Assembly: GCF_030563405.1 (NCBI RefSeq)
Contig: NZ_CP130749.1
Location: 248,001-312,000, forward strand
Length of the DNA stretch: 64,000 nt
Source: Vibrio sp. SNU_ST1
GTDB taxonomy: Bacteria > Pseudomonadota > Gammaproteobacteria > Enterobacterales > Vibrionaceae
Direction: 5' to 3'
The notes under the pieces were generated by a model. That model saw nothing but the letters and a program-made list of their open reading frames with translations. It had not been told where the DNA came from and searched no databases. Shown piece by piece: positions 35,099 through 43,873 of the stretch (position 1 is its first letter; every line of letters starts with the position of its first letter). The position numbers and the translations under genes are program-made.

Positions 35099-36004
35099 AT
35101 GGCTGGAGCAAGTTTACTAACACTGCTAGATGACATTGCAACCGTGTTGGATGATGTCGCACTGATGTCTAAGGTGGCAGCTAAAAAAACCGCAGGCGTA
35201 TTGGGTGACGATTTAGCCCTTAATGCTCAGCAGGTATCCGGTGTTTCTGCTGAAAGAGAAATCCCAGTGGTATGGGCGGTCGCAAAAGGTTCATTTAAAA
35301 ATAAGCTGATTTTGGTCCCGGCGGCACTATTGATTAGTGCGTTCATTCCTTGGTTGATCATGCCACTACTCGTGATTGGTGGTCTGTTTCTTTGTTTTGA
35401 AGGGGCAGAGAAAATCTTAGAAAAGCTTTTTCCTCATGCTCATCAACACGAAGAGAAAGGTGAGGAAAGCAGCTCGGGCGAATCTGTTGAAGAGTATGAG
35501 AAGAGAAAGGTAGCTGGCGCGATTCGGACCGACTTTATCTTATCTGCAGAAATCATAGTGATTGCACTGGGTACCGTAACGGGTACAAGTATCGTGACTC
35601 AGATTCTTGTGGTGAGTTTGATTGCACTTGTGATGACGATTGGTGTTTATGGCTTAGTGGCGGGTATCGTTAAGCTAGATGATTTAGGTTTCTATCTCCA
35701 GAGAACATCAAATGGGAGTGCCATTAAAACCAGATTGGGTAATGGGCTAGTCGCATTTGCACCAAAGCTAATGAAGATGCTTGCTGTGGTCGGCACAGCT
35801 GCGATGTTCTTGGTTGGCGGCGGTATTGTGGTACATAACGTCCCTGCAATTCATCACTTAATTGAACCGATCATTATGGACTTCAGTGGACATACGATTG
35901 CGACAGCGGTGGTACCAACACTGTTGAATGGTGTTGTTGGGGTTTTAGCGGGATTGATTGTTGTTGCTGTTTGGACTGCGATTGGAAAAATACGCAGTAA
36001 GTAA
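35099..36004 (+). CDS. DUF808 inner-membrane protein (YedI-like)
   Basis: A 301-residue membrane protein matching the DUF808/YedI family from the first residues (MAGASLLTLLDDIATVLDDV, then MSKVAAKKTAGVLGDDLALN and a conserved REIPVVWAVAKGS). It has about six to seven hydrophobic segments and a charged loop (EKGEESSSGESVEEYEKRK, about 119-138). The function of the family is not established to my knowledge. It is a single gene with its own terminator. Confidence 0.88.
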   Translation: MAGASLLTLLDDIATVLDDVALMSKVAAKKTAGVLGDDLALNAQQVSGVSAEREIPVVWAVAKGSFKNKLILVPAALLISAFIPWLIMPLLVIGGLFLCFEGAEKILEKLFPHAHQHEEKGEESSSGESVEEYEKRKVAGAIRTDFILSAEIIVIALGTVTGTSIVTQILVVSLIALVMTIGVYGLVAGIVKLDDLGFYLQRTSNGSAIKTRLGNGLVAFAPKLMKMLAVVGTAAMFLVGGGIVVHNVPAIHHLIEPIIMDFSGHTIATAVVPTLLNGVVGVLAGLIVVAVWTAIGKIRSK

Positions 36005-36047
36005 TCGCTAATTATTGTTCTGAATAAAACCATCTCTCCGCGAAACG

Positions 36048-36082
36048 AAAAGGGGCACCATAATCATTATGGTGCCCCTTTT
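36048..36082. terminator. Bidirectional rho-independent terminator
   Basis: A perfect 16-bp inverted repeat (aaaaggggcaccataa and its complement) around a 3-nt loop, with A and T runs at both ends. It lies between the convergent DUF808 and pyrC genes. Confidence 0.93.
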
Positions 36083-36158
36083 AATCTAAGGAGTTGTGTT
36101 TAATTAACACCACGCTCTTATTTTACAATATAAGCGCTTATTTTTACCGCCCAAGCGT

Positions 36159-37187
36159 TTACTTTACAGACCAAGCAATCGTCTCGCCGCCACGGATTGG
36201 CACAACAATGTCTGAACCGAAAGGCATGGTTTCAGCAACGTTCCACTCTTCTTTAACGAGCGTGATTGTGTCTGAGTTACGTGGCATACCGTAAAAGTCT
36301 GGGCCATTGTGGCTCGCGAATGCTTCTAGGTTTTCAATCTTGCCTTCTAAATCGAATACTTCAGCGTACAGTTCAACCGCGGCGTGTGCTGTGTAAGAAC
36401 CTGCACAGCCACATGCTGACTCTTTTGCACCTTTAGCGTGTGGCGCAGAGTCTGTACCCAAGAAGAACTTCTTGCTGCCGCTTGTTGCTGCTTCGATAAG
36501 TGCTAACTGGTGCGTGTTGCGCTTAAGGATAGGTAGGCAGTAGAAATGTGGCTTAATGCCGCCAACCAACATGTGGTTGCGGTTATAAAGCAAGTGGTGA
36601 GCTGTAATGGTTGCCGCTACGTTCTCGTTAGCGTTCTTAACGAAAGTCGCTGCATCTGCAGTCGTGATGTGCTCTAGAACGATCTTCAGGTTAGGGAAGT
36701 CATTAACAATCGGCGCTAGTACAGTGTCTAGGAACTGTTTCTCACGGTCAAAGATATCAACATCGTGAGCCGTTACTTCACCGTGTACAAGCAGCAACAT
36801 ACCCACTTCTTGCATTGCTTCGAGTACGTGGTAAATCTTTTGAGCTGAGGTTACGCCTGAGTCAGAGTTAGTCGTCGCGCCAGCAGGGTATAGCTTCGCG
36901 GCTACAACAGCGCCAGACTCTTTCGCTTTACGAATTTCATCAGGTGTTGTGTTGTCTGTCAGGTAAAGTGCCATTAGAGGCTGGAATTGTTCACTTGGCT
37001 GCTCTGCCATGATGCGTTCACGGTAAGCAAGGGCCATTTCGGTATCAGTTACCGGTGGGATGGTATTTGGCATGATTAACGCTCGACCATTGTAACGGCT
37101 GATATCGCGAACTGTATCTTTTAATACTTCGCCATCGCGTAGATGAACGTGCCAGTCGTCAGGACGAGTAATCGTAAGTTGTGTCAT
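36159..37187 (-). CDS. pyrC: Dihydroorotase
   Basis: PyrC closes N-carbamoyl-aspartate to dihydroorotate in pyrimidine synthesis. The 342-residue length is that of the class II enzyme (E. coli 348). Zinc ligands are visible in [10 protein letters not shown] (H-x-H), the carboxylated Lys in [10 protein letters not shown], later His in LLLVHGEVT and [10 protein letters not shown], and the Asp in [16 protein letters not shown]. It is a single minus-strand gene. The start at 37187 gives [19 protein letters not shown], the usual opening. Confidence 0.97.
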   Translation of the reverse strand: MTQLTITRPDDWHVHLRDGEVLKDTVRDISRYNGRALIMPNTIPPVTDTEMALAYRERIMAEQPSEQFQPLMALYLTDNTTPDEIRKAKESGAVVAAKLYPAGATTNSDSGVTSAQKIYHVLEAMQEVGMLLLVHGEVTAHDVDIFDREKQFLDTVLAPIVNDFPNLKIVLEHITTADAATFVKNANENVAATITAHHLLYNRNHMLVGGIKPHFYCLPILKRNTHQLALIEAATSGSKKFFLGTDSAPHAKGAKESACGCAGSYTAHAAVELYAEVFDLEGKIENLEAFASHNGPDFYGMPRNSDTITLVKEEWNVAETMPFGSDIVVPIRGGETIAWSVK

Positions 37188-37379
37188 TGAAGGCTCCCAC
37201 CATTTGAAGTGTAATGTAGTTGGAGCCTAAACTCAGCGAAATCTGTGAAAGCAATCGCTTACGTTTAGGCGACAGGATGATAGTGGAAAAGCACTTTCAT
37301 TTCATCCTATTTTTAACTCTTCAGGGTTAGGATCTTGTTTTTATGGATATTTTATTCGGTATCTATTTGTTAATAAGGG

Positions 37380-37538
37380 TTAGCGGGTGGCTACCCACAG
37401 ACCATGGATCATTCCTGGAACCCAGAAGAAGAAAGTCAGGATGATATTAATTAATAGGTCTTTTCCGGCACCTCGAGCGAAAAATACACCAACAGGTGGA
37501 AGCAATACGCATAAAATGATAATGACAAGTTTGTTCAT
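37380..37538 (-). CDS. YqaE/Pmp3-family small membrane protein
   Basis: A 52-residue protein found by reading the reverse strand: MNKLVIIILCVLLPPVGVFF, a short basic loop (ARGAGKD), then a second helix with LINIILTFFFWVPGMIHGLW. Two membrane helices with the PP-V-G and PG-x-x-HG-x-W motifs define the YqaE/Pmp3 (UPF0057) family, linked in yeast and plants to membrane potential and salt stress. A GGGAC site precedes the ATG at 37538. It lies alone between pyrC and the MOSC fusion gene, on the minus strand. Confidence 0.88.
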   Translation of the reverse strand: MNKLVIIILCVLLPPVGVFFARGAGKDLLINIILTFFFWVPGMIHGLWVATR

Positions 37539-37749
37539 GATAAGTCCCTTTTATTGGTAAAAGTTCAATATAACAACTGTGTTTAAATTATAGAACGTAT
37601 GGAGAGTGTTAATGCGTTATTGTCCTAAATCATGCATTAAATAAGTCAAGATATTAACTTAGTATTAGGAGCTTGATGATTGCCAATTTATTTGTGTTTT
37701 TATAACTATTTGTTAGCATTGCCGCAAACAACAAAACATTGGAATCGTT

Positions 37750-39612
37750 ATGTCGCAGTCGCAGCTACCTTCGGATCAAGAGCATTCAGTTCAAGAGCCT
37801 TCTTTATCTCAAATTAATGTGTTTCCGGTTAAATCAGTGGGCGGGATCTCGCTCTCTTCTGCTTGGGTTGAAAAACAAGGCCTTACCTTCGATAGACGCT
37901 TTATGTTGGCGTTATCTGACGGGTCAATGGTTACGGCTCGTAAGTATCCGAAAATGGTTAAGGTATCTTCAAGCTTGCAACCAGACGGTTTGATCTTCAC
38001 TTATGAAGGTAAACAACCGCTACGTTTAAAATACGCGAACTTCAAGATGCAAGAAGCGCCAGCAACGGTATGGAAAGACAGTTTCACAGCTTACACCACC
38101 AATGATGAAGCCGATGATTGGTTCAGCGATGTGCTTGGTGTTCGTGTTGAGCTACTGTTCTCTGGTGAGCAATCGAATCGTGTTCGAGAAAAGCTTGGTC
38201 ATAATGTAAGCTTTGCCGACGGCTACCCAATGTTAATAATCAGCCAAGCCTCTCTTGATGAACTTAATCGCCGCAGCCCAGAAACACATTCAATGGACCA
38301 GTTCCGAACTAACTTTGTGGTTTCCAATACTGAAGCCTTTGCTGAAGACGGCTGGAAGCGTATTCGTATTGGTGAGGTTGAATTTGAAGCGGTTAAACCT
38401 TGTGAGCGCTGTATTCTAACGACAGTTGATGTTGAGTTAGGTGAGTTCCGAGCGACAAAAGAGCCACTTAATACCTTCTCTACATTCAGAGCGAATGAGC
38501 GCGGTGGTGTTTTCTTTGGTCAGAATCTTGTGGCTAAAAATGAAGGTTTAGTGAAAGCGGGTGATGTGGTTGAAGTGCTTGAAACCAAAGAGAAAGAACA
38601 CTATGAAGACACTTGGGTTGAGTCACTGCATCTAACCTGTGTTGAGCGCGAAGAGATCGCTCGTGACTTCACTACGTTTTGGTTAGAGCCAGCGAAAGAG
38701 AACCACTCCCTGCCAAGTTACCAGCCTGGGCAGCACTTGCCGATTGAAATGGTTATTAATGGCGAAAAAGTTTCTCGTCGTTACACGTTATCTTCTAGCC
38801 CGTCACGCGCGGGGCGTTTAGCTATTTCTGTCAAGCGAGTAGACGATGGCCAAATCTCAAACTGGTTAAATGACCATTTCCAAGTGGGCGACACCCTTGT
38901 TGCTCAAAATCCAGATGGCGCCTTTTACCTAGAAGAAAACCCTAAGCATCCACTACTGCTTTTGTCTGCAGGCAGCGGCATAACTCCAATGCTGTCGATG
39001 CTTCGCTACCTAGCCGACCATGGTCAAATTGATGACGTGGTTTTCTATCATCAATGCAGCAGCGAAGAAGACATCCCTTATCAAGCTGAAATTGATAAGA
39101 TCGCCAGTGAGCACACGGGTCTTCGTGTGATTTATTCATTAAGCCAACCAACCAAAGAGTGGGATGGTTTATCTGGGCGTCTAAGCGTGTCGCATGTTGC
39201 TAAAGTTGAAGAACTACATAAGCGCCAAGCGTTCGTGTGTGGCCCTGATGGCTTTATGGATAATGCCAAGAAGCTGTTGATTCAAATGGGATTGAACCCT
39301 CAGCAATACCATCAGGAGGCGTTTGGTGTTGCTCGGCCAACAGAAGAGGCGGTGAAGCAACTACAGTTGAGTGTTAACGGTTACTTGTTTGAAGGTAATA
39401 ACCAATCAACGCTGTTGGAGCAAGCCGAGGCTGCGGGGGTATCTATTGCTTCAAGTTGTCGTGCGGGTTTCTGTGGCGCTTGTAAAGTGACGCTTGAGTC
39501 AGGACAAGTTCATCAACCTGATGTACCAGCGTTGCAAGACCATGAACGTAACATGGGGCAGATACTGGCGTGTTGCAGTGTGCCTCAAACCGATATCGAA
39601 GTTGTGGATTAA
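37750..39612 (+). CDS. MOSC - ferredoxin reductase - 2Fe-2S fusion protein
   Basis: A 620-residue three-part redox protein. Residues about 17-270 are a MOSC N-terminal barrel plus MOSC domain (opening SQINVFPVKSVGGISLSSAW; Cys in VKPCERCILTTVD), the fold that handles molybdenum-cofactor sulfur. Residues about 290-530 are a flavin reductase with the FAD motif RRYTLSSSP and the NAD site LSAGSGITPMLSMLRYLA. The C-terminal 90 residues are a plant-type 2Fe-2S ferredoxin, CRAGFCGACKV with the last Cys in ILACCSVP. It probably moves electrons from NAD(P)H through FAD and 2Fe-2S to a MOSC-bound or partner site. YcbX-type MOSC proteins reduce N-hydroxylated compounds, so detoxification is plausible (inference). 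Confidence 0.9.
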   Translation: MSQSQLPSDQEHSVQEPSLSQINVFPVKSVGGISLSSAWVEKQGLTFDRRFMLALSDGSMVTARKYPKMVKVSSSLQPDGLIFTYEGKQPLRLKYANFKMQEAPATVWKDSFTAYTTNDEADDWFSDVLGVRVELLFSGEQSNRVREKLGHNVSFADGYPMLIISQASLDELNRRSPETHSMDQFRTNFVVSNTEAFAEDGWKRIRIGEVEFEAVKPCERCILTTVDVELGEFRATKEPLNTFSTFRANERGGVFFGQNLVAKNEGLVKAGDVVEVLETKEKEHYEDTWVESLHLTCVEREEIARDFTTFWLEPAKENHSLPSYQPGQHLPIEMVINGEKVSRRYTLSSSPSRAGRLAISVKRVDDGQISNWLNDHFQVGDTLVAQNPDGAFYLEENPKHPLLLLSAGSGITPMLSMLRYLADHGQIDDVVFYHQCSSEEDIPYQAEIDKIASEHTGLRVIYSLSQPTKEWDGLSGRLSVSHVAKVEELHKRQAFVCGPDGFMDNAKKLLIQMGLNPQQYHQEAFGVARPTEEAVKQLQLSVNGYLFEGNNQSTLLEQAEAAGVSIASSCRAGFCGACKVTLESGQVHQPDVPALQDHERNMGQILACCSVPQTDIEVVD

Positions 39613-39650
39613 CGACTCGTTAGGTTAAAAAGAAAAGCGCATTATATAGA

Positions 39651-39688
39651 AAAGGCCGGAAGCTCACTAAATGAACTTCCGGCCTTTT
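39651..39688. terminator. Bidirectional rho-independent terminator
   Basis: A 12-bp perfect stem (aaaggccggaag / cttccggccttt) with a 13-nt loop and A/T runs on both sides, between the convergent MOSC-fusion and nadE genes. Confidence 0.92.
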
Positions 39689-39752
39689 GATTCTTACTAC
39701 GTCGTTATTTTTACAACCTAGTTAGCCTTACGATGTCATTGATTAACTAAAA

Positions 39753-40583
39753 TTAATCGTAGATCGTTGGGATAGGTTGACGCTTGTGCTGTGTTGCCTT
39801 GTAGATGCTAACTAAGCGATCGGATACGTCTTGAGGGACTTCTTTGCCTTCAAGGAAATCATCGATTTGATCATAAGAAAGGTTCAAGGCTGCTTCATCG
39901 GCTTTCTGTGGTTCAAGCTCTTCTAGATCAGCTGTGGGTACTTTCTTAACAAGTTGCTCTGGAGCGCCTAACATTGCTGCAAGTTCACGAACTTGGCGTT
40001 TGTTCAAGCCAAACAGTGGTGCTAAGTCGCATGCGCCATCGCCGTGCTTAGTGTAGAAACCAGTGATGTTTTCAGCTGAGTGGTCAGTACCAATTACAAG
40101 CCCGCCAACGTAACCTGCGATTTCGTATTGCGCGATCATGCGAGCACGAGCTTTCACATTGCCTTTCACAAAATCGACTTTTGCTGAATCTGTTGGTAGT
40201 AGACCTGTGCCTGCAAGAGCAACGTGAGATGCTTCGTGAAGCCCATCAACCCCTGCTTTAATGTTGACAGAAACAGATTGAGAAGGCTGGATGAAAGAGA
40301 GAGCAAGCTGTGCTTCGTCTTCATCTTTTTGCTCACCATAAGGCAGGCGAACAGCAATGAATTGGTAGTCGTTGTTGTCAGAGTTTTCATTCAGGCTGTT
40401 GATTGCCATTTGTGCCAAACGGCCACAGGTTGTTGAGTCTACACCGCCACTGATACCAAGGATCAGTGATTTGCATCCTGACTGTTGAAGTTTCGTTTTG
40501 ATAAACTCCACACGACGAGTCACTTCGAAGTGAGGGTCAATTGAAGGTAGTACGCGCATTTCGTCACGAATTAACTGTTCCAT
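39753..40583 (-). CDS. nadE: NH3-dependent NAD synthetase
   Basis: NadE amidates nicotinic acid adenine dinucleotide to NAD+ using ATP and ammonia. The 276-residue length is that of the short, ammonia-dependent form with no glutaminase domain. The ATP-pyrophosphatase P-loop is seen in [19 protein letters not shown], and the NaAD/ATP contacts in [24 protein letters not shown] and KVPTADLEE. It is divergent from a nadD-like gene 109 bp away, which would give two successive steps of NAD synthesis. Confidence 0.96.
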   Translation of the reverse strand: MEQLIRDEMRVLPSIDPHFEVTRRVEFIKTKLQQSGCKSLILGISGGVDSTTCGRLAQMAINSLNENSDNNDYQFIAVRLPYGEQKDEDEAQLALSFIQPSQSVSVNIKAGVDGLHEASHVALAGTGLLPTDSAKVDFVKGNVKARARMIAQYEIAGYVGGLVIGTDHSAENITGFYTKHGDGACDLAPLFGLNKRQVRELAAMLGAPEQLVKKVPTADLEELEPQKADEAALNLSYDQIDDFLEGKEVPQDVSDRLVSIYKATQHKRQPIPTIYD

Positions 40584-40692
40584 TCGTATTCCTTTCCTGC
40601 AAGCAAATTAAAAATCTAGTGTTATCATACCTAAATCATCCGATTTAAAAACCTCTTTGCACAAGCTTAGAAAGAGAAGGCAGTAATAATTA

Positions 40693-41214
40693 ATGGAAAA
40701 AATAGCCATTTTCGGTAGTGCGTTTAATCCACCGAGTTTAGGGCATAAAAGTGTGATTGATTCATTGGCTCACTTTGACAAAATCCTGCTCGTTCCAAGT
40801 ATTGCCCATGCTTGGGGAAAAGAGATGCTAGACTTTGATACGAGATGTCAGTTAGTTAACGCATTTATTAGCGATCTTTCATTGGATCAAGTGGAGCTTT
40901 CTTTGGTCGAAAAAAGCCTATTTTCTCCAGGTGAAAGCGTAACGACTTATGCGGTGCTCAGCGCACTTCAGAAGTTACATCGTGATGCGGAACTCACGTT
41001 TGTTATAGGTCCTGACAACTTCTTTAAGTTCTCATCTTTTTATAAATCAGATGAGATTACCGAGCGGTGGTCTGTAATGGCTTGCCCTGAAAAAGTGAAA
41101 ATTCGTAGTACTGATATCCGCAATGCGCTGCTAAGTGGAAGCGATGTTGCAAAACTGAGTACAAAGTCAGTTACAAAGATATTGCAAGATAGTGGGCTGT
41201 ATACAATAATGTAG
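40693..41214 (+). CDS. NadD-like nucleotidyltransferase
   Basis: A 173-residue cytidylyltransferase-fold protein resembling nicotinate-nucleotide adenylyltransferase, which makes NaAD for NadE. The nucleotide motif near the start is GSAFNPPSLGH; NadD normally has a D-P-x-H-x-G-H form, so the first His is replaced by Ser while the second is kept. The C-terminal KIRSTDIRNALLSG matches the I-S-S-T-x-I-R signature. It is about 40 residues shorter than E. coli NadD (213). Position opposite nadE supports a role in NAD metabolism. Whether it is the main NadD or a second enzyme cannot be told, since the housekeeping nadD of Vibrio is normally elsewhere. Confidence 0.75.
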   Translation: MEKIAIFGSAFNPPSLGHKSVIDSLAHFDKILLVPSIAHAWGKEMLDFDTRCQLVNAFISDLSLDQVELSLVEKSLFSPGESVTTYAVLSALQKLHRDAELTFVIGPDNFFKFSSFYKSDEITERWSVMACPEKVKIRSTDIRNALLSGSDVAKLSTKSVTKILQDSGLYTIM

Positions 41215-41236
41215 ATTCACTCACTCAAGAGGTCTG

Positions 41237-41728
41237 ATGACTATGCTAAAGCGCGCGATACCAGCGACGATGATCATTGCAGCATACAGTTTACCTGCAT
41301 ATGCTGAGTGTAATTTTTTTAGCCTAGATTCGGTAATGCTGACTTCTGATGACGAAAATAGCTGTTTAGACTTTTCTACGAGCCTTGAAGCTTTCGGCCA
41401 AAGTATGTTGGAGCTTAGTGGGTTAAGCGAACCAGAACCTCAAACTAAGCCTGATTACTGGTCTGATTGGGTTATTCAAAGCAAAGATGCGCCTTTGTTA
41501 ACTCAGAGCCTCGAGTCTAACTATGTTGGTCTTGGTATGTGGTTTCCAGAAGAGCTAGAAGATGATCAGTATAATATGTCGACAGAAGAGTGGTTGATGA
41601 ATCATGGTCTTCAGCTGAGCATTGGTTTTGGTGATAAAGTTGAAGGGCAGCCGCGTATGCGCTTTGATTACCGCTGGCATGACGTTCGTGATGCAGACTT
41701 AATGATGCAAATTGAGCTGCCATTCTAG
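41237..41728 (+). CDS. Exported protein of unknown function
   Basis: A 163-residue protein with a signal peptide (LKRAIPATMIIAAYSLPAYA, cleaved before Glu). The mature part has two Cys (in ECNFFS and NSCLDF) that may form a disulfide and a C-terminal region rich in charged beta-type sequence ending MRFDYRWHDVRDADLMMQI. The final Leu-Pro-Phe and alternating pattern hint at a small outer-membrane-associated fold, but I recognise no family. It follows the nadD-like gene by 22 bp on the same strand and ends with a strong terminator. Confidence 0.7.
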   Translation: MTMLKRAIPATMIIAAYSLPAYAECNFFSLDSVMLTSDDENSCLDFSTSLEAFGQSMLELSGLSEPEPQTKPDYWSDWVIQSKDAPLLTQSLESNYVGLGMWFPEELEDDQYNMSTEEWLMNHGLQLSIGFGDKVEGQPRMRFDYRWHDVRDADLMMQIELPF

Positions 41729-41767
41729 ATAGGTGGTCATTAAGCTTTCTCTAAGTGCTAAGAATTT

Positions 41768-41802
41768 AAAAAGCCGCAAAAGTTGAGTTTTTGCGGCTTT
41801 TT
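41768..41802. terminator. Bidirectional rho-independent terminator
   Basis: Arms aaaaagccgcaaaa / tttttgcggctttt with a 6-nt loop and A/T runs, between convergent genes. Confidence 0.92.
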
Positions 41803-41849
41803 AGTATCTGGTTTGCTGCTTTCAATATTAGCTATAATTTATTGCCAAG

Positions 41850-42476
41850 CTATAAATCTTCACCAAAAACAAGCATGCACAGCTGTTCGAACTCTTCTTC
41901 TTTACCTGAGAACAAATCATCAATCACAAGCGCACGCTTTTGACCTGACTGCATACGTTTCTTTGCTTCGCGCATTACCATCACCAAGGTGTGTTCTTGT
42001 GGCAGATTCGAATCATCAACATTCCATTGATTGAATCGCTGAGACAGAGCACTTTCACAAAGCAGTGGTTTAAACGACAACACTTCTTGCTTCAATACAG
42101 AAAGCATATCTTTAAACGCTTGCTCAGTATTATTCGTTTTTAGAGTACGAGACTTAGTAAGTTCTAGCTTTTCTAGTAACGCAGAAGAGAGGTTCGTTTG
42201 CGTGACGTATCCCGCTTGTCTTGGGAATGAATCCGTCAAGCGCACAGAAAAGTCGACACGATTAACCTGTGTGTTTGGAAAGTAGGTCAGTGATGTTAGG
42301 CAGCCATATGGAACCCAGACGCTTTGACCTGGCTCGACGGCATACTCTTGTTTGCCCAGCTTAATCAAAACCAAACCACTTTGAACCGATACAAGGCTAT
42401 GCTTAAGTACTTTTTTGCGTGGTGTAATCACCAGGTGTGAAAAGTAAGCCGATGTATATTCAATAGCGAAGTTCAT
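41850..42476 (-). CDS. Cupin-domain protein, AraC-like without a clear HTH
   Basis: A 208-residue cytoplasmic protein. Residues 1-100 look like the cupin sensing domain of AraC regulators (HSLVSVQSGLVLIKLGKQEY, then VEPGQSVWVPYGCLTSLTYF). The C-terminal 60 residues, where AraC proteins carry two helix-turn-helix motifs over about 100 residues, are short (MREAKKRMQSGQKRALVIDD...) and lack a recognisable pair of HTH units. It may be an AraC-derived protein that lost DNA binding, or one that keeps a single degenerate HTH. It is divergent from the acyltransferase gene, 163 bp apart, and may regulate it (inference). No enzyme function is evident. Confidence 0.6.
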   Translation of the reverse strand: MNFAIEYTSAYFSHLVITPRKKVLKHSLVSVQSGLVLIKLGKQEYAVEPGQSVWVPYGCLTSLTYFPNTQVNRVDFSVRLTDSFPRQAGYVTQTNLSSALLEKLELTKSRTLKTNNTEQAFKDMLSVLKQEVLSFKPLLCESALSQRFNQWNVDDSNLPQEHTLVMVMREAKKRMQSGQKRALVIDDLFSGKEEEFEQLCMLVFGEDL

Positions 42477-42639
42477 AGATAGTACCTTAGTCTTGGGGCG
42501 TCAAGATTACCGTTAATCTTAAAGAATGCCAATAATAACAGGGCATTTTCGATGTTTCTGGTCTGACCTTGTCAAAAGTATGGGCTCTGTAGCTGCGATA
42601 AGTCAAAACAACGCGTAGAATGAGCTAGCTTTTTATTAT

Positions 42640-43758
42640 ATGAATGAAAAAATGACCTCTCCAACCGATCCATATGTTGATATTCGTCCTTACGGCGATG
42701 ATGAAATTCCAGCGGCACTAAACCGTCTTATCAATGATGAAGAATTTATCAGTGCGATCTTGCACTATCGTTTTTCAAACCATGCGTCTTGGTTCAAAGC
42801 GTTAATGAGCCCGATCTTGCGAGTGTACTTGAAAATGAAATGGAGCAAGCTGACTAGCGTTGAATCCATTCAGATTGAAGTGAAAAAGTATTTACGCGAT
42901 ACGCTCGCTAAAACCACTAAAGGGGTGACATACACGGGTTTAGAGTCATTGGATGCGAACCAAGCGTACCTGTTTGTATCAAACCATCGTGACATTGCTA
43001 TGGATCCAGCGTTAGTTAATTACGCTTTGCATCTGAAAAATCATCAAACTTGCCGCATTGCCATTGGTGATAACCTACTAAAGAAGCCATGTGCGACTGA
43101 ATTGATGCGTCTGAACAAAAGTTTCATCGTAAAACGTTCTCTAAAAGGGCCACGTGAAATGATGAAAGCGCTAGGGCAGTTGTCTTCGTACATTAAGCAC
43201 TCTCTAGAAACAGGTAACTCTATTTGGATCGCTCAGAAAGAAGGTCGTGCAAAAGACGGCAATGACTTCACAGAGCCAGCAATTCTGAAGATGTTCCATG
43301 TTGAAGGGCGTAAGCAAAAAATCGTATTTCCTGAGTACGTGAAATCATTGAAGATCGTTCCTGTGGCTATTTCATACGAAAACGACCCATGCGACACGGC
43401 TAAAGCGATAGAGCTTTTTGAAAAAGACGTAAACGGCAGTTACGAAAAAGGTGAGTTTGAAGATATTGAAAGTATCATTCAAGGTATCATCGGTAATAAA
43501 GGGCGTGTTCATGTTGGTTTTGGTCAGGTTATTGACCAAGATTTCGATACGCCTGAAGCACTTGCTCAAGAGATTGACCGTCAGATCCACGATAACTACA
43601 AACTATTTCCTGTGAACTTACTGGCTGCGGAAAAAGAAGACGAGTCGATTACAGCTGCGGTTAAGCAGGAGTTTGAAGATAAACTATCGAGTTTGCCTCA
43701 AGGTGCTCGTCAGTACTTGATCGATAGCTATGCGAACCCAGTGAAGAATATTGGTTAA
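42640..43758 (+). CDS. PlsC-type 1-acyl-glycerol-phosphate acyltransferase family protein
   Basis: A 372-residue protein with a central PlsC-like acyltransferase domain. The catalytic H-x4-D motif is seen in VSNHRDIAMDPALV and the glycerophosphate-binding motif in SIWIAQKEGRAKDG. At 372 residues it is longer than PlsC (about 245) and lacks an obvious N-terminal membrane anchor; the extra parts flank the domain on both sides. It probably acylates a lysophospholipid or related substrate at the inner membrane face. No strong ribosome binding site is seen before the ATG at 42640; the Met at 42652 is an alternative start. Confidence 0.82.
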   Translation: MNEKMTSPTDPYVDIRPYGDDEIPAALNRLINDEEFISAILHYRFSNHASWFKALMSPILRVYLKMKWSKLTSVESIQIEVKKYLRDTLAKTTKGVTYTGLESLDANQAYLFVSNHRDIAMDPALVNYALHLKNHQTCRIAIGDNLLKKPCATELMRLNKSFIVKRSLKGPREMMKALGQLSSYIKHSLETGNSIWIAQKEGRAKDGNDFTEPAILKMFHVEGRKQKIVFPEYVKSLKIVPVAISYENDPCDTAKAIELFEKDVNGSYEKGEFEDIESIIQGIIGNKGRVHVGFGQVIDQDFDTPEALAQEIDRQIHDNYKLFPVNLLAAEKEDESITAAVKQEFEDKLSSLPQGARQYLIDSYANPVKNIG

Positions 43759-43804
43759 CGAGCATTTGTTAGCTTGTAAGTTGATTAGCAACTTGATTGA
43801 ATTG

Positions 43805-43831
43805 AAAAAGGAGCCTTGGGCTCCTTTTTTG
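43805..43831. terminator. Bidirectional rho-independent terminator
   Basis: Arms aaaaaggagcc / ggctccttttt with a 3-nt loop (ttg) and a T run, between the convergent acyltransferase and repeat-protein genes. Confidence 0.92.
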
Positions 43832-43873
43832 TTGTTGTTGATCTGCTTTTAAGACCTGAAGTTTTAGGTTGAA

